A model generated the notes under the pieces. It worked only from the letters and a program-made list of their open reading frames with translations. It was not told the DNA's origin and made no database searches. A stretch of 64,000 bases of DNA from Sporosarcina quadrami (GTDB lineage Bacteria; Bacillota; Bacilli; Bacillales_A; Planococcaceae): assembly GCF_014836615.1 (NCBI RefSeq), contig NZ_JACSQN010000007.1:62001-126000 (forward strand), read 5' to 3'. Within the stretch, counting starts at the first letter, position 1. Each line of letters begins with the position of its first letter. Of this stretch, positions 18,457 through 27,400 are shown piece by piece. Position numbers and translations under genes: made by a program.

Positions 18457-19046
18457 TTTTCCAAATACCCCTCCTTTACATGGGACTTATAGGCAAGTGA
18501 GCTAAATAGGAACATAAGCCAACAACCAAACAGATAAATAATTGTAGAAAAATATGGCATCATTGTTGTTGTTCCAAAATAATCGAATAACACTCTAGTA
18601 GCCGAGATATTTCCTCCGACACCAAGAATCGCAAGTAAAAAAGGGATTACATAAAAAGGGAAGGCGATCCACTTCACTTTATCCGAATCAGGGAAGACGA
18701 TTGGAATTTCCGTTCGCTGATCGATCCTTGCAAGGAAGTACATGCTGACGAATATGCCGATTAACAGTAATTGAATTCCCATATGCTCCTTGACTACTTT
18801 GAGCAAAGGAAAAGCGAAAAAGAAGACGAAAGCGTACATTTGAAACGTGAGTGTCAATATGTACGCTTTCTCTCGATTGTTAGGAAATCTGATTGATAAT
18901 AGTATGGGCATCGTTAGCAATATTGCAAAGATCACTATAATCCAAAGAAGTGAAGTACTACTATATTCCGGGATAAACACTACCATTATTGCCGCGAGTA
19001 GTGGAAGAAAATATCCTATGATCATTGCCTTAAACGGACTTGCCAT
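18453..19046 (-). CDS. Six-TM protein of pilus locus, unknown
   Basis: This 197-residue protein has six hydrophobic helices, including MIIGYFLPLLAAIMVVFIP and TIIYLFGCWLMFLFSSLAY. It starts 3 nt after the stop of the glycine-repeat protein and overlaps the next gene by 4 nt. With the 18109 and 17444 genes it makes a set of three overlapping membrane proteins directly behind a secreted protein. This may be an export or immunity-like module, but that is inference. Confidence 0.62.
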   Translation of the reverse strand: MASPFKAMIIGYFLPLLAAIMVVFIPEYSSTSLLWIIVIFAILLTMPILLSIRFPNNREKAYILTLTFQMYAFVFFFAFPLLKVVKEHMGIQLLLIGIFVSMYFLARIDQRTEIPIVFPDSDKVKWIAFPFYVIPFLLAILGVGGNISATRVLFDYFGTTTMMPYFSTIIYLFGCWLMFLFSSLAYKSHVKEGYLEK

Positions 19047-19049
19047 TTC

Positions 19050-20513
19050 CTATGACCCCCAACCGAACTTCTTAAACATACTCTTTCCGAGATTCACGGC
19101 ACCGTCATATAGCTTTTTGGCTCCTGTTTCTATTGCACCGGTAATCTTTTTTCCTACACTCGTTTGTGTGAGTAATCCAAATGCAATTCCAGCACCGACT
19201 CCCACCACAGTACCTAAGCCAGGGACAACACTTCCAAACATTGCCCCCGTAGCAGCTGCTGTTCCTATTGCGGCGGCAGCACTGACAGCTGTAGTAGCTG
19301 CTCCTACAACGACATCAGTTGTAATACCTGCTGCCAAAGAGGTGCCTGTCTTACCTTGACCAATATTGCTAGAGACACTTAAAACAACATTTACAATCCC
19401 ATTGCCTTTCATAATTGTCTTCAATTTAAAAAAATCTTTATTTGGTACCCAGTTGTTCTTTAGATAGGACTTCACATCTTTTCCAATCTTTTTTGGAGAT
19501 GAGATTTCCTTCATGAAACCACTTATATGTTTCTTCTTGATTTGTTTACCGTCTCTCGGTTTATACTCGCCATTGCTATTTCCAATAATGACATCTCTTC
19601 TGTTGTCAAAAGAATTGAGATAGTTCGAGTAACGTTTATTTACCCATTTGCTAAAACGGTTGTCGCCTTTTAAAATCGTAGCTTTTCCGTGCACACTGTA
19701 CAGATTTCTATTACCTTTTGCCGTCTTCATATCTGTAATCTTGAATCCGGCATACATGGATAATCCGCCATCTAATGCTGTGAAAAACCTTTTTTGATTC
19801 GTATTTAACGTTTTGGCTTGCTCTCCTAAACTTTTTTCCCCATCATCTGAAGGGGCATTTTCAATGGTAGGACCTCCTCCAGTTGCATTTCCTGAAGTTC
19901 CATTACCGGAATCTGTCGAACTGCCATTTGGACCATTGCCATCGGTTGAACCGTCGCCACCTGTTGAGCCTTCGCCCCCGGTCGGACCGTTACCGCCTGT
20001 TGAGCCATTGCCGCCGGTCGGACCGTTACCGCCTGTTGAGCCATTGCCGCCGGTCGGACCGTTACCACCCGTTGAGCCATTGCCGCCGGTCGGACCGTTG
20101 CCACCGGTGGAGCCATTGCCGCCTGGACCATTACCGCCAGTAATAGCTTGTCCACCCGTTATCGCTGCATTCTCTTTAAGAAACTCACCATACTCGGTTC
20201 CATTTAACGTGCTTGGTATTAAAAAGAGCCCATTATTGACTGCATATACAGGAACAATGATTGTTCCTGAAACGGGAGGAAAATTTCCTTCATAAGATGA
20301 ACCGTAAGTAAATACCTCACCTGGCGTCATGAATTCACCTGAAAACGGTTGTCCGCCAGTAATCGGTTCGCCTCCGGTGATCGGATCTGTCACTTTGATT
20401 GGTTGTCCAGGTGTCAACCAGCCCGCCATTGCTATACTAGGCAATATTGTCCAGGATAAAATGATTGACAGCATGAAGATAGCGAATGTTTTTCTCATTT
20501 GTCTACTCTTCAA
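19050..20513 (-). CDS. Exported Gly-repeat protein with glycine-zipper C-terminus
   Basis: This 487-residue protein has a TTG start with AAAGGAG 7 nt upstream and a signal peptide (about 1-30, ending SIAMA). Next come short TGGxPITGG repeats (about 40-60), a domain to about 115, then tandem copies of a 12-residue unit GGNGPTGGNGST (about 122-190). A Lys-rich domain (about 225-370) follows. The end is a hydrophobic Gly/Ala-rich segment (about 385-455) with TAVSAAAAIGTAAATGAM and GTVVGVGAGIAFGLL, followed by KKLYDGAVNLGKSMFKKFGWGS. Such glycine zippers insert into membranes in several toxins. It could be a pilus-linked adhesin or a secreted toxin; neither is proven. Confidence 0.7.
   Translation of the reverse strand: MKSRQMRKTFAIFMLSIILSWTILPSIAMAGWLTPGQPIKVTDPITGGEPITGGQPFSGEFMTPGEVFTYGSSYEGNFPPVSGTIIVPVYAVNNGLFLIPSTLNGTEYGEFLKENAAITGGQAITGGNGPGGNGSTGGNGPTGGNGSTGGNGPTGGNGSTGGNGPTGGNGSTGGNGPTGGEGSTGGDGSTDGNGPNGSSTDSGNGTSGNATGGGPTIENAPSDDGEKSLGEQAKTLNTNQKRFFTALDGGLSMYAGFKITDMKTAKGNRNLYSVHGKATILKGDNRFSKWVNKRYSNYLNSFDNRRDVIIGNSNGEYKPRDGKQIKKKHISGFMKEISSPKKIGKDVKSYLKNNWVPNKDFFKLKTIMKGNGIVNVVLSVSSNIGQGKTGTSLAAGITTDVVVGAATTAVSAAAAIGTAAATGAMFGSVVPGLGTVVGVGAGIAFGLLTQTSVGKKITGAIETGAKKLYDGAVNLGKSMFKKFGWGS
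19925..20150 (-). repeat. 36-bp coding repeats in the Gly-rich protein
   Basis: Tandem copies of a 36-bp unit encode GGNGPTGGNGST. Successive copies share blocks such as GGTCGGACCGTTACCGCC on the plus strand and differ at third positions. The array can change length by slippage. Confidence 0.8.
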
Positions 20514-20528
20514 TTTCTTGCTCCTTTC

Positions 20529-21932
20529 TTAGTCAGGAGTGTTTTTTAAATACTTTTCCTCTAACGCTTCAATTGCTTCTGTAAATTCCAGTTCATTCGC
20601 TTCACGTAAATTACGTTTTAGTTCCTCGTATTCATCTAGTATCCATTTATGGTAGTCGATGTGCCTGTCAGACAAATAATCGTAACTCTCTTTCGACATC
20701 TTTTCTTTCTTTTGGAACAAATACTGCAGAACAAATCCGACTTGTTGCCTTTCATCTACTAACTTTCCGAATTCATGCACATCATAACTGAAGATGTCGA
20801 GCTTATTATCCAAGCGTTTACTATTTAGACTAGCTTCCTTATTCTCTTTCCACTCAGTCCACTTTTTAGCAAGTTCATTCGCCTGATTCAATTCATCTTG
20901 CAAAGTCTTTGAATCCTGGACATTTTGGTATGTCCCTTCAACTGCTTTCGCTACTTCTTTCAACTGTTTTTGTCCTTCATTATCCACATTAAAACCAATA
21001 ACATTGATGATTGGAGTAATATCCGACTCATAAAGGTCTTTTGCAGCTGCAACTGGATCATCATCACAAGTGGAGATACCGTCACTCACTAAGTAAACGA
21101 TGTTCGTATTTGTAGCGCCGTCAAATGAAGCGAGATCTTCTTTTGCATCCCTAATTGCAAGTTCTGTCGGCGTCCATCCAGCAGGTTGAACTTGATCGAG
21201 AGACTTGTTGAAAGCAACTTTGTCATAAGCTTGAATCGGATAGATCAATTCACTGGAAGCGCAAGACATTTCCCTGTCTGCCGAACTCCCGCTACCCTTA
21301 TGGCCATAAGTGCGTAAACCGACATTGGCATCATCAGGTAACGCGTCCATAAAGTTACGTATCGCTTCCTTTGCAGCCTCCATTTGGGTCTGACCACCAA
21401 TATCGACTGCCATACTACCTGACCCATCTAGCAGGACAAGAACATTCATTTTTTCTTTGAATTGCATACGTGGATTCTCAATATCCGGATTTCCCATACT
21501 TTGAAACTTCATTTTTGCGATCAAATTCTCTGGACCAAGAAAGCTTTGCTGAAAAACAGCAAGCAGTTCATTATAGTAATGATCCAATTGGGTTTCCGTC
21601 GGCTCACCTGAAATATCAGGTAAATTCGCAGTCAACTCATCGATTTTAACCTGATCGTCTTTGTCAGAAATAGACAAACGCTCTGTGAATCCCGATGAAA
21701 GTTCTGCTAGTTCAGAAAGTGTCTTCGGAAGAGGATCGACGATGATCTCATCCTGCTCGTCATCCGGATTTTCCTCCAATTCCGATTCGCTTTCATCATC
21801 TTCCTTTGATGGTTCACTTGAAGAAACATCTTCATTCGGTTCAGTTTTTTCAACCGTTTCTTTATCGTCTGAGCAAGCTGCTAACATCGCAATCAGTACT
21901 AATAATAAAAACGTGAATAAAATCTTTTTCAT
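20529..21932 (-). CDS. VWA-domain lipoprotein in pilus locus
   Basis: This 467-residue lipoprotein has lipobox LAAC (Cys about 20) and a very acidic linker (about 25-70). A VWA domain occupies about 165-350. Its MIDAS motif is complete: LLDGSGSMAVD, the Thr in GWTPTELAI and the Asp in LVSDGIST. Four Cys (MSCASSE, STCDDD) could form disulfides. A helical C-terminal part (about 350-467) is rich in Glu and Lys. It resembles YwmC/YwmD-like VWA proteins of bacilli. Its place between flp and the exoprotein suggests a surface partner of the pilus, by context only. Confidence 0.82.
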   Translation of the reverse strand: MKKILFTFLLLVLIAMLAACSDDKETVEKTEPNEDVSSSEPSKEDDESESELEENPDDEQDEIIVDPLPKTLSELAELSSGFTERLSISDKDDQVKIDELTANLPDISGEPTETQLDHYYNELLAVFQQSFLGPENLIAKMKFQSMGNPDIENPRMQFKEKMNVLVLLDGSGSMAVDIGGQTQMEAAKEAIRNFMDALPDDANVGLRTYGHKGSGSSADREMSCASSELIYPIQAYDKVAFNKSLDQVQPAGWTPTELAIRDAKEDLASFDGATNTNIVYLVSDGISTCDDDPVAAAKDLYESDITPIINVIGFNVDNEGQKQLKEVAKAVEGTYQNVQDSKTLQDELNQANELAKKWTEWKENKEASLNSKRLDNKLDIFSYDVHEFGKLVDERQQVGFVLQYLFQKKEKMSKESYDYLSDRHIDYHKWILDEYEELKRNLREANELEFTEAIEALEEKYLKNTPD

Positions 21933-21955
21933 GAGGACATCCCTTCCGCCTTAAA

Positions 21956-22162
21956 TTAACCGACCATTCCACTGATTTTATCAATGATATTTTTCACTAA
22001 ATCGCCAATTGAACCTTTTTGATCACTTAATGCAGTGGAAATGATTCCAAGCACCAAAATGAGTAAAGCAGCTATCCCAAGCCATTCAAGAGATTGCGCA
22101 CCTCTTTCGTTCTTTACTGGAAACATCATTTTCGTCCAAGCTACCATTAATTTTTCTTTCAT
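21956..22162 (-). CDS. flp: Flp-type major prepilin
   Basis: This 68-residue protein has a leader ending in KNERG, then AQSLEWLGIAALLILVLGIIS. Cleavage after the Gly leaves Glu at +5 followed by a single hydrophobic helix, as in Flp/Tad pilins. It is short with a small C-terminal tail (DKISGMVG). A GAGGAGA ribosome site is 7 nt upstream. It lies directly behind tadC and is the expected major pilus subunit. The leader is about 21 residues, within the range of this class. Confidence 0.82.
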   Translation of the reverse strand: MKEKLMVAWTKMMFPVKNERGAQSLEWLGIAALLILVLGIISTALSDQKGSIGDLVKNIIDKISGMVG

Positions 22163-22190
22163 TCTGAATCTCTCCTCTGTTTTTTATATT

Positions 22191-23123
22191 TTAATTAAAT
22201 AAATCAAAAATTCCTTTGTTCTCGTTGAATATATTAATAATCATCAAGCCTCCGATTAGGACGAGAGCAGAAGGTAAAATCAGGAAAGTTGTTACTAACG
22301 TCACTTTAGGTGAAGCTTTCGCAGCCTTTTCCTTAATGAGCTCTTTCTTTAACTTCCTCATCTCTTCGGCTTGTTGTTTAAACGTATCAGCAATTGGGAC
22401 CCCTAGGCGTTCGCCTTGGATGAGTGACTTGATAAGCAATTGAAATTCTTTACTGTCATTTCGCTCAAGCAATGACTTATAAGCTTCTGCCCGTGGGACA
22501 CCGACGCTCAGTTCTTGAATGAATCGACCAAATTCTTCTTTCACAGGGCCTTCAAAGTAATGGACAATATCTCTTAATGCTTGGTCCATCGCAACTCCTG
22601 CCTGGAGCGTGACGCTCATCGTATCCAGGAAGTCTGGCAACTGATAGGAAATTTCCTCTTGTCGCTTTTTCGCTTTCCCTTTCAACCAGAACACCGTTCC
22701 TACAAAACCGGCAACTGGTAATACGATGAGCATGAACTGTGAAAACGGAAATTGAAGGATGAAGAGAATACCGCCAAGGAAAAAACCGGCGACTAACATA
22801 AACATCTTCAAACCTTGGAATCTGGCAACCGTCAAACCATATGGATGACCAGCTTGCGTCAAATACATTTTCACTTCATCGTTTTCGCTAAAAAAGTTAA
22901 TCCGTTGCCCTAAGTCGGTAAAATCATCCGCAAACTTGAAGATTTTCTCCAGACTTTTCTCTTTACGTGTTTTCTTTTTCTCAATCCAATGTTCATTGAA
23001 AACAGATTCATTGATTTCTTCTTGCAAACTTCTTTTTTCATTCAAATACACATAAAAAGACCGTAAAGAAATACCTATCGTCAATATGACTAGTACGATA
23101 CATAAAGCAATGACACCATCCAC
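22191..23123 (-). CDS. tadC: TadC-like pilus inner-membrane platform protein
   Basis: This protein of about 310 residues has an N-terminal TM helix (VIALCIVLVILTIGISL) and a type II secretion F domain (about 150-300) with DTMSVTLQAGVAMDQALRDIV, GVPRAEAY and LIQGERLGVPIADTFKQQAEEMR, then a C-terminal TM pair. With TadB it forms the membrane platform that the TadA ATPase drives. The open frame continues upstream to 23165 inside tadB. The GTG at 23123 follows the tadB stop and has AGGGTG 7 nt upstream, so it is chosen here. Confidence 0.88.
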   Translation of the reverse strand: MDGVIALCIVLVILTIGISLRSFYVYLNEKRSLQEEINESVFNEHWIEKKKTRKEKSLEKIFKFADDFTDLGQRINFFSENDEVKMYLTQAGHPYGLTVARFQGLKMFMLVAGFFLGGILFILQFPFSQFMLIVLPVAGFVGTVFWLKGKAKKRQEEISYQLPDFLDTMSVTLQAGVAMDQALRDIVHYFEGPVKEEFGRFIQELSVGVPRAEAYKSLLERNDSKEFQLLIKSLIQGERLGVPIADTFKQQAEEMRKLKKELIKEKAAKASPKVTLVTTFLILPSALVLIGGLMIINIFNENKGIFDLFN

Positions 23124-23127
23124 ACAC

Positions 23128-24054
23128 TCACACCCTGATATTCGTAATTTTTCGTACGATGACAAAAGTTAACGTTGTCCCACATAAGAAAAATGCCAAT
23201 AAAATCAACCCGACACCGCTAAATAATGGATCTAGGAATCCGTCAATAATGTTGTTCATCATGAGCACTAGAAAAATAGGAATGAGCGGAATAAGGGTGG
23301 ATACATATTTTTGTTCAGCAGTCATCGTTTTCACTTCCTGCTTGAGCAACTTCCGTTCATCAAGTGTTTGGCTCATTTCATCCAACACAGCCGATAAATT
23401 CCCTCCGGCCTTTTTCTGAATAAGAAGGGTCGCCGTAAATAGTTGGAATTCCTTATGATCCACTCTTTTTTCCATAGCTCGGATGACAGTGGAGAATTCG
23501 ATTCCTAATGACAACTCATGCGCCAGTCTTTTGAACTCACTTTTCGCCGGCTCATTAATTTCTTGTGTGATGAGTTGAATTCCCTGATTTAGCGTCATAC
23601 CTGATCTAGTAGAATTTGCGAGCACTCTACAAATTTCCGGAAGTTGATCTATCAACATTTGCTTTTTCTTGTTTTTCCGTAGAATGAACAGAAGTCTTCT
23701 GGATCCTTCAATTAGTAATAGTCCGACTAGGAGCGCTGGAAGCAATGTCAGTTGGAAGAAGTTCACCAATCCGAAAACTATGCCCATATAGGCGACAATC
23801 ATCGCTCCTAAAAATTCTGATGGAGTGAAAGAGATATTGGCATTCGATAACTTCGGTTCCATTTCCTTTGCTGTCTGTGTCTCGTCGAATTTGGTACCAA
23901 TAACGACGATAATACTTTTTCGCTTTTCCCCATCTAAATAGAAATTTTGGACGTCTTTACGCCATTCTTTTTTTCTTTTCCGGTAATCCAATTGAAAATA
24001 CAAGGCTATTAGAAATATAAATACGGCTAGCGCTGCTACAACTGCTTCTTTCAT
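23128..24054 (-). CDS. tadB: TadB pilus inner-membrane platform protein
   Basis: This 308-residue protein has a TM helix at the N-terminus (about 3-20) and a central TM pair (about 85-120). The type II secretion F domain (about 140-270) has QLPEICRVLANSTRSGMTLNQGIQLI and KAGGNLSAVLDEMSQTL, followed by two C-terminal helices. It overlaps tadA by 4 nt. It pairs with TadC in the Flp pilus basal platform. Confidence 0.9.
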   Translation of the reverse strand: MKEAVVAALAVFIFLIALYFQLDYRKRKKEWRKDVQNFYLDGEKRKSIIVVIGTKFDETQTAKEMEPKLSNANISFTPSEFLGAMIVAYMGIVFGLVNFFQLTLLPALLVGLLLIEGSRRLLFILRKNKKKQMLIDQLPEICRVLANSTRSGMTLNQGIQLITQEINEPAKSEFKRLAHELSLGIEFSTVIRAMEKRVDHKEFQLFTATLLIQKKAGGNLSAVLDEMSQTLDERKLLKQEVKTMTAEQKYVSTLIPLIPIFLVLMMNNIIDGFLDPLFSGVGLILLAFFLCGTTLTFVIVRKITNIRV

Positions 24055-25400
24055 GCATGTACACCTTCATTCTTACGAAAGCTGTGTTCATCCATTTTGA
24101 CACCAAAAGTGCGTAATTGTTCGAGACACGCAGGAACTTCTCCAGTCGGTGTAAAATGACCGACTACCGTTCCATCCTCAAGCATCTCTGTCCTTTTGAA
24201 TTTGAAAATCTCAACAATCCGATGGGTGCCGTCATCACTTTTCTGGACTTCTGAAATTGAGATGATTTTCCTTGTTCCATCTGTTAATCGTGTTGCTTGT
24301 ATGATAATATCAAGGGCTCCTGCTATATACTCACGTATAACACTTGAAGGTAAATCCATTCCAGCCATGATGACCATCGACTCAACACGACGCATAGCGT
24401 CTGCTGGTGAGTTGGCGTGGACTGTCGTCAAAGATCCTTCATGCCCCGTATTCATCGCCTGAAGCATATCGAATGCTTCCCCACTTCGGACTTCACCGAC
24501 AATGATACGATCCGGACGCATACGAAGCGCGTTCCGTACGAGATTTCGAATTGTTACTTCTCCCCTGCCTTCGACGTTGGCGGGGCGGGCTTCCATACCT
24601 ACCACATTGGGCCGATCTAAGCGCAATTCGGCAGAGTCTTCAATTGTGATGACACGTTCACCATGCGGGATTGAAGTCGCGACAACATTCAACAATGTCG
24701 TTTTACCAGAACCGGTTCCACCTGAAATAAGCACATTCATCTTGCCTTTGACGACTCCTTGGAGAAATTCAGCCATTGATTCACTTAAAGAATTAAGCTC
24801 CAATAAGTCATCGATTTTAAACGGATCTTCACGAAATTTCCTGATAGAGACAAGTGTTCCTGATAAGCTAACTGGTGCGATGACTGCGTTTACTCGGCTA
24901 CCATCCGGTAATCTGGCATCCACCATAGGTGAACTTTCATCCACTCTTCGACCTAGCGGAGCAACAATCCGGTCGACAATATGGCGTACATGTTCATCAT
25001 CTCTGAATGAGACATCTACCAATTCAAGCTTCCCTAATCTTTCTACATAAACTTCTTCGAAACCATTAATAAGGATTTCTGTAACGGATGAATCTTTAAT
25101 CAGTGGCTCTAATGGTCCGTAACCTACTGCTTCATCCAAAATTCTCGTGATTAACAGTTCCTTATCATTTCTAGAGATGATCACTTTTTCTTCAGACATG
25201 AAGTGCGAGACATATTGCTCAATACGAAGTCTCATCTCGCCTTGAGATAACTGGGTTAACGCTTCGAGATTTGTATCACGGAGCAATCTGGCTTTATAGT
25301 GATCCACTAATTCATCGACAAGGTGATTTTCATATTGATAAGTTGTAGAATGCTTATTCGCTAATTTCTCTTTACGACGGTCGAATAATGAACTCACCAT
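24051..25400 (-). CDS. tadA: TadA/CpaF pilus assembly ATPase
   Basis: This 449-residue cytoplasmic secretion ATPase has the N-terminal helical domain and VTEILINGFEEVYVE (about 105). The Walker A motif GGTGSGKTTLLN (about 228), the Asp box RVITIEDSAEL, the Walker B region RPDRIIVGEVRSGEAFDML and the His box TGHEGSLTTVHANS all follow. It powers pilus extrusion, and CpaF relatives may also power retraction. A GGGGGGTGG site lies 3 nt from the ATG. It sits between tadZ and tadB in the usual Tad order. Confidence 0.95.
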   Translation of the reverse strand: MVSSLFDRRKEKLANKHSTTYQYENHLVDELVDHYKARLLRDTNLEALTQLSQGEMRLRIEQYVSHFMSEEKVIISRNDKELLITRILDEAVGYGPLEPLIKDSSVTEILINGFEEVYVERLGKLELVDVSFRDDEHVRHIVDRIVAPLGRRVDESSPMVDARLPDGSRVNAVIAPVSLSGTLVSIRKFREDPFKIDDLLELNSLSESMAEFLQGVVKGKMNVLISGGTGSGKTTLLNVVATSIPHGERVITIEDSAELRLDRPNVVGMEARPANVEGRGEVTIRNLVRNALRMRPDRIIVGEVRSGEAFDMLQAMNTGHEGSLTTVHANSPADAMRRVESMVIMAGMDLPSSVIREYIAGALDIIIQATRLTDGTRKIISISEVQKSDDGTHRIVEIFKFKRTEMLEDGTVVGHFTPTGEVPACLEQLRTFGVKMDEHSFRKNEGVHA

Positions 25401-25411
25401 TCACCACCCCC

Positions 25412-26581
25412 CTACTGTTTTGCAACTTGACGTGCAAACTTTCGAATATCCTTTGCAAAAGGGATCATTTTCCGTTCATTTGTTTGCTTCCGTACCGGTT
25501 GGCCTTGGTTAATGTAAGATTGCAATCCTTTTGTATCTTGTCTGATGGAAGCAATAACCGGATAACGAAGTACATTCAGCAGGTCTTTTTGCTTCACTTC
25601 ATAATCCTTTGATAATTTATTCAATGCGATTTCCATCCGACTTGTCAGCACTAATCCTAGTCTTTCGGAAAGTTCTTCATATTGTTTCATAATCTTTAAC
25701 GATGGTGTATCTGGTGTCAGAACATAGTAGATTTTGTCGGACTCCTCCATAGCAGTCACTACGAGCTCGTTTATGGCAGTCGGCAAATCGACAACGACAT
25801 AATCGAAACTCCGTCTGCATGTCCTCAACAATTTAGCAACGAATTCATCATTGAGCGTCTCCAAAATTTCAGGATCACAAGGGCTGATCAGCACTTCCAT
25901 TTTTGAGTGTTCTTCGGTTTGAGCAACGTTTCGGATGTGACTTTCATTCAACTCTTCAATGACTGGCAACAAATCAGCCAACGACCGATTCGACTCTATG
26001 GAAAGTAATGTCTCCACCCCGCCGTATTGCCCATTAAGGTCAATAAGGATGACTTCAGCTGCAGATTCCAGTTTCATCGTCTGAGCAAATGAAGAAGCGA
26101 GTAACGAACACCCACTACCACCTTTTCCACTATAAAAAGTAACGATTTTACCTCTTCCGCGACCAAAAGTTGTGGCAACAGTCTCTTCGTTCGAAGCTTT
26201 TTTCACGGAATAACTTTTGACGATATTCGGGAAACGACTTGAAAACAAACTTGATTCATCCGGAAAAACAAAAAATTCATCGACTCCGGCGCGAGTCATA
26301 TTGCGTAATAATGTAAAGTCCGTTTCATTCGCGATAAATAAAATAAGTGCATTCGAATTGATGATTTTCAACATCTGTACGACTTCAACAGATGTATCAT
26401 TGTCCGTTTGAACGAAAATGACAATATGTGCCATTTCTCTATTCATTTCTCTTATTGCTTCGTTAGATTTAACATCTATTACATTTTTTGTTTTTGTTTC
26501 GGCTATCGTTTTCAATTGAGACATGAGTGTATCTTCGTCTGATACGATCATAATGTTTAAATTGTTCTCCACCGGCCTCAC
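25412..26581 (-). CDS. tadZ: TadZ/CpaE-like pilus localisation ATPase
   Basis: This 389-residue protein has an N-terminal atypical receiver-like domain (about 10-120) followed by a ParA/MinD-type ATPase. The deviant Walker A GKIVTFYSGKGGSGCSLLASSFAQ is near residue 145-168 and the B region FDYVVVDLPTA near 260. The Walker A has GKGGSGCS, where many relatives have GKGGVGKT; the signature Lys before GG is kept but the last Lys is lost, so ATP use may differ. TadZ places the pilus machine in the cell. The GTG start at 26581 directly abuts AAGG, so a GTG three codons later is possible. Confidence 0.85.
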   Translation of the reverse strand: MRPVENNLNIMIVSDEDTLMSQLKTIAETKTKNVIDVKSNEAIREMNREMAHIVIFVQTDNDTSVEVVQMLKIINSNALILFIANETDFTLLRNMTRAGVDEFFVFPDESSLFSSRFPNIVKSYSVKKASNEETVATTFGRGRGKIVTFYSGKGGSGCSLLASSFAQTMKLESAAEVILIDLNGQYGGVETLLSIESNRSLADLLPVIEELNESHIRNVAQTEEHSKMEVLISPCDPEILETLNDEFVAKLLRTCRRSFDYVVVDLPTAINELVVTAMEESDKIYYVLTPDTPSLKIMKQYEELSERLGLVLTSRMEIALNKLSKDYEVKQKDLLNVLRYPVIASIRQDTKGLQSYINQGQPVRKQTNERKMIPFAKDIRKFARQVAKQ

Positions 26582-26605
26582 CCTTCAATAAGTGAATGAT
26601 CACAT

Positions 26606-27400
26606 TTATTTATTCGACGCATCCGTAGTCTCCTCAGACGATTTTTGTTCGGTTGCAGCTTCGTCCTTCTTCTTACCTTCTTCCGTTTTCGTTTCGTCTT
26701 CTATTTTGGAATCAGGTTTTTCAGCCGGTTCTTCTTTAGTTGCTTTTCCATCTACCGCTTCATTATCTACCTCATCACCAAATGAAGATGCTTGTCCGAC
26801 ATTCGCTTTCAAAATTCGAATATGATCGGCATAATGCTGCATGTGAATAAGATTTGGTGCATCCTCAGAAGTCACTTCTACTGCAACGCCAGAAAAGTTA
26901 TCATTCGTCCCCTGTGCAAATGCTACGAGTACATCTGTCATGAACACTTCCGTTTTCTTCTTTCCATTGTTGCTCGTTGATACAATAATATCGACACGAT
27001 CCAACGCTGTGAGCACTTGATCAAACTGGACTTTATCTGTTCGATACATCGTCACTAGTCGATTATTCGCATCCTGCAAGTTTGAAATCGGTTTGATCAT
27101 ATTTTTTGTGATGATATCACCAGGATTTAATGGAACGATTGATACTTGGTGTTCAAAATCCTTCTCAGATACGATATGGCTATCTGTCAAAAACTTATTC
27201 GGTATATCCATCTTCGTAACTTGCGATAACTCGATTGGAGAGCGGGAAGGTATGGAACCTTTTGCAATGTAGATGGATGTCATTCCACCAAGTTCTGCAT
27301 TTAACTCTTTCACTTTTTCAAGTACAAGATAACCTGTTACTGCCGCTAAAATAAATGCTAATACTAAAAATATGGCAGCACGTCTTTTTGCCTCTAGCAT
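26606..27400 (-). CDS. cpaB: CpaB/RcpC-like pilus assembly protein with SAF domain
   Basis: This 264-residue protein has an N-terminal TM helix (about 8-27) and a SAF domain (about 40-110, IYIAKGSIPSRSPIELSQVTKMDIP...GDIITKNMI). A β-rich part (about 115-195) follows. The last 60 residues are an extreme Glu/Lys/Asp tail (EEPAEKPDSKIEDETKTEEGKK...), probably disordered and outside the membrane. CpaB/RcpC proteins bind peptidoglycan or the outer channel in Gram-negatives; here it may link the machine to the wall. It is the first gene of the pilus operon. Confidence 0.82.
   Translation of the reverse strand: MLEAKRRAAIFLVLAFILAAVTGYLVLEKVKELNAELGGMTSIYIAKGSIPSRSPIELSQVTKMDIPNKFLTDSHIVSEKDFEHQVSIVPLNPGDIITKNMIKPISNLQDANNRLVTMYRTDKVQFDQVLTALDRVDIIVSTSNNGKKKTEVFMTDVLVAFAQGTNDNFSGVAVEVTSEDAPNLIHMQHYADHIRILKANVGQASSFGDEVDNEAVDGKATKEEPAEKPDSKIEDETKTEEGKKKDEAATEQKSSEETTDASNK

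Noticed and set aside
19813-20295. Pro-rich open frame on the plus strand
   Set aside because: It is the complement of the GGNGPTGGNGST coding repeats; no ribosome site.
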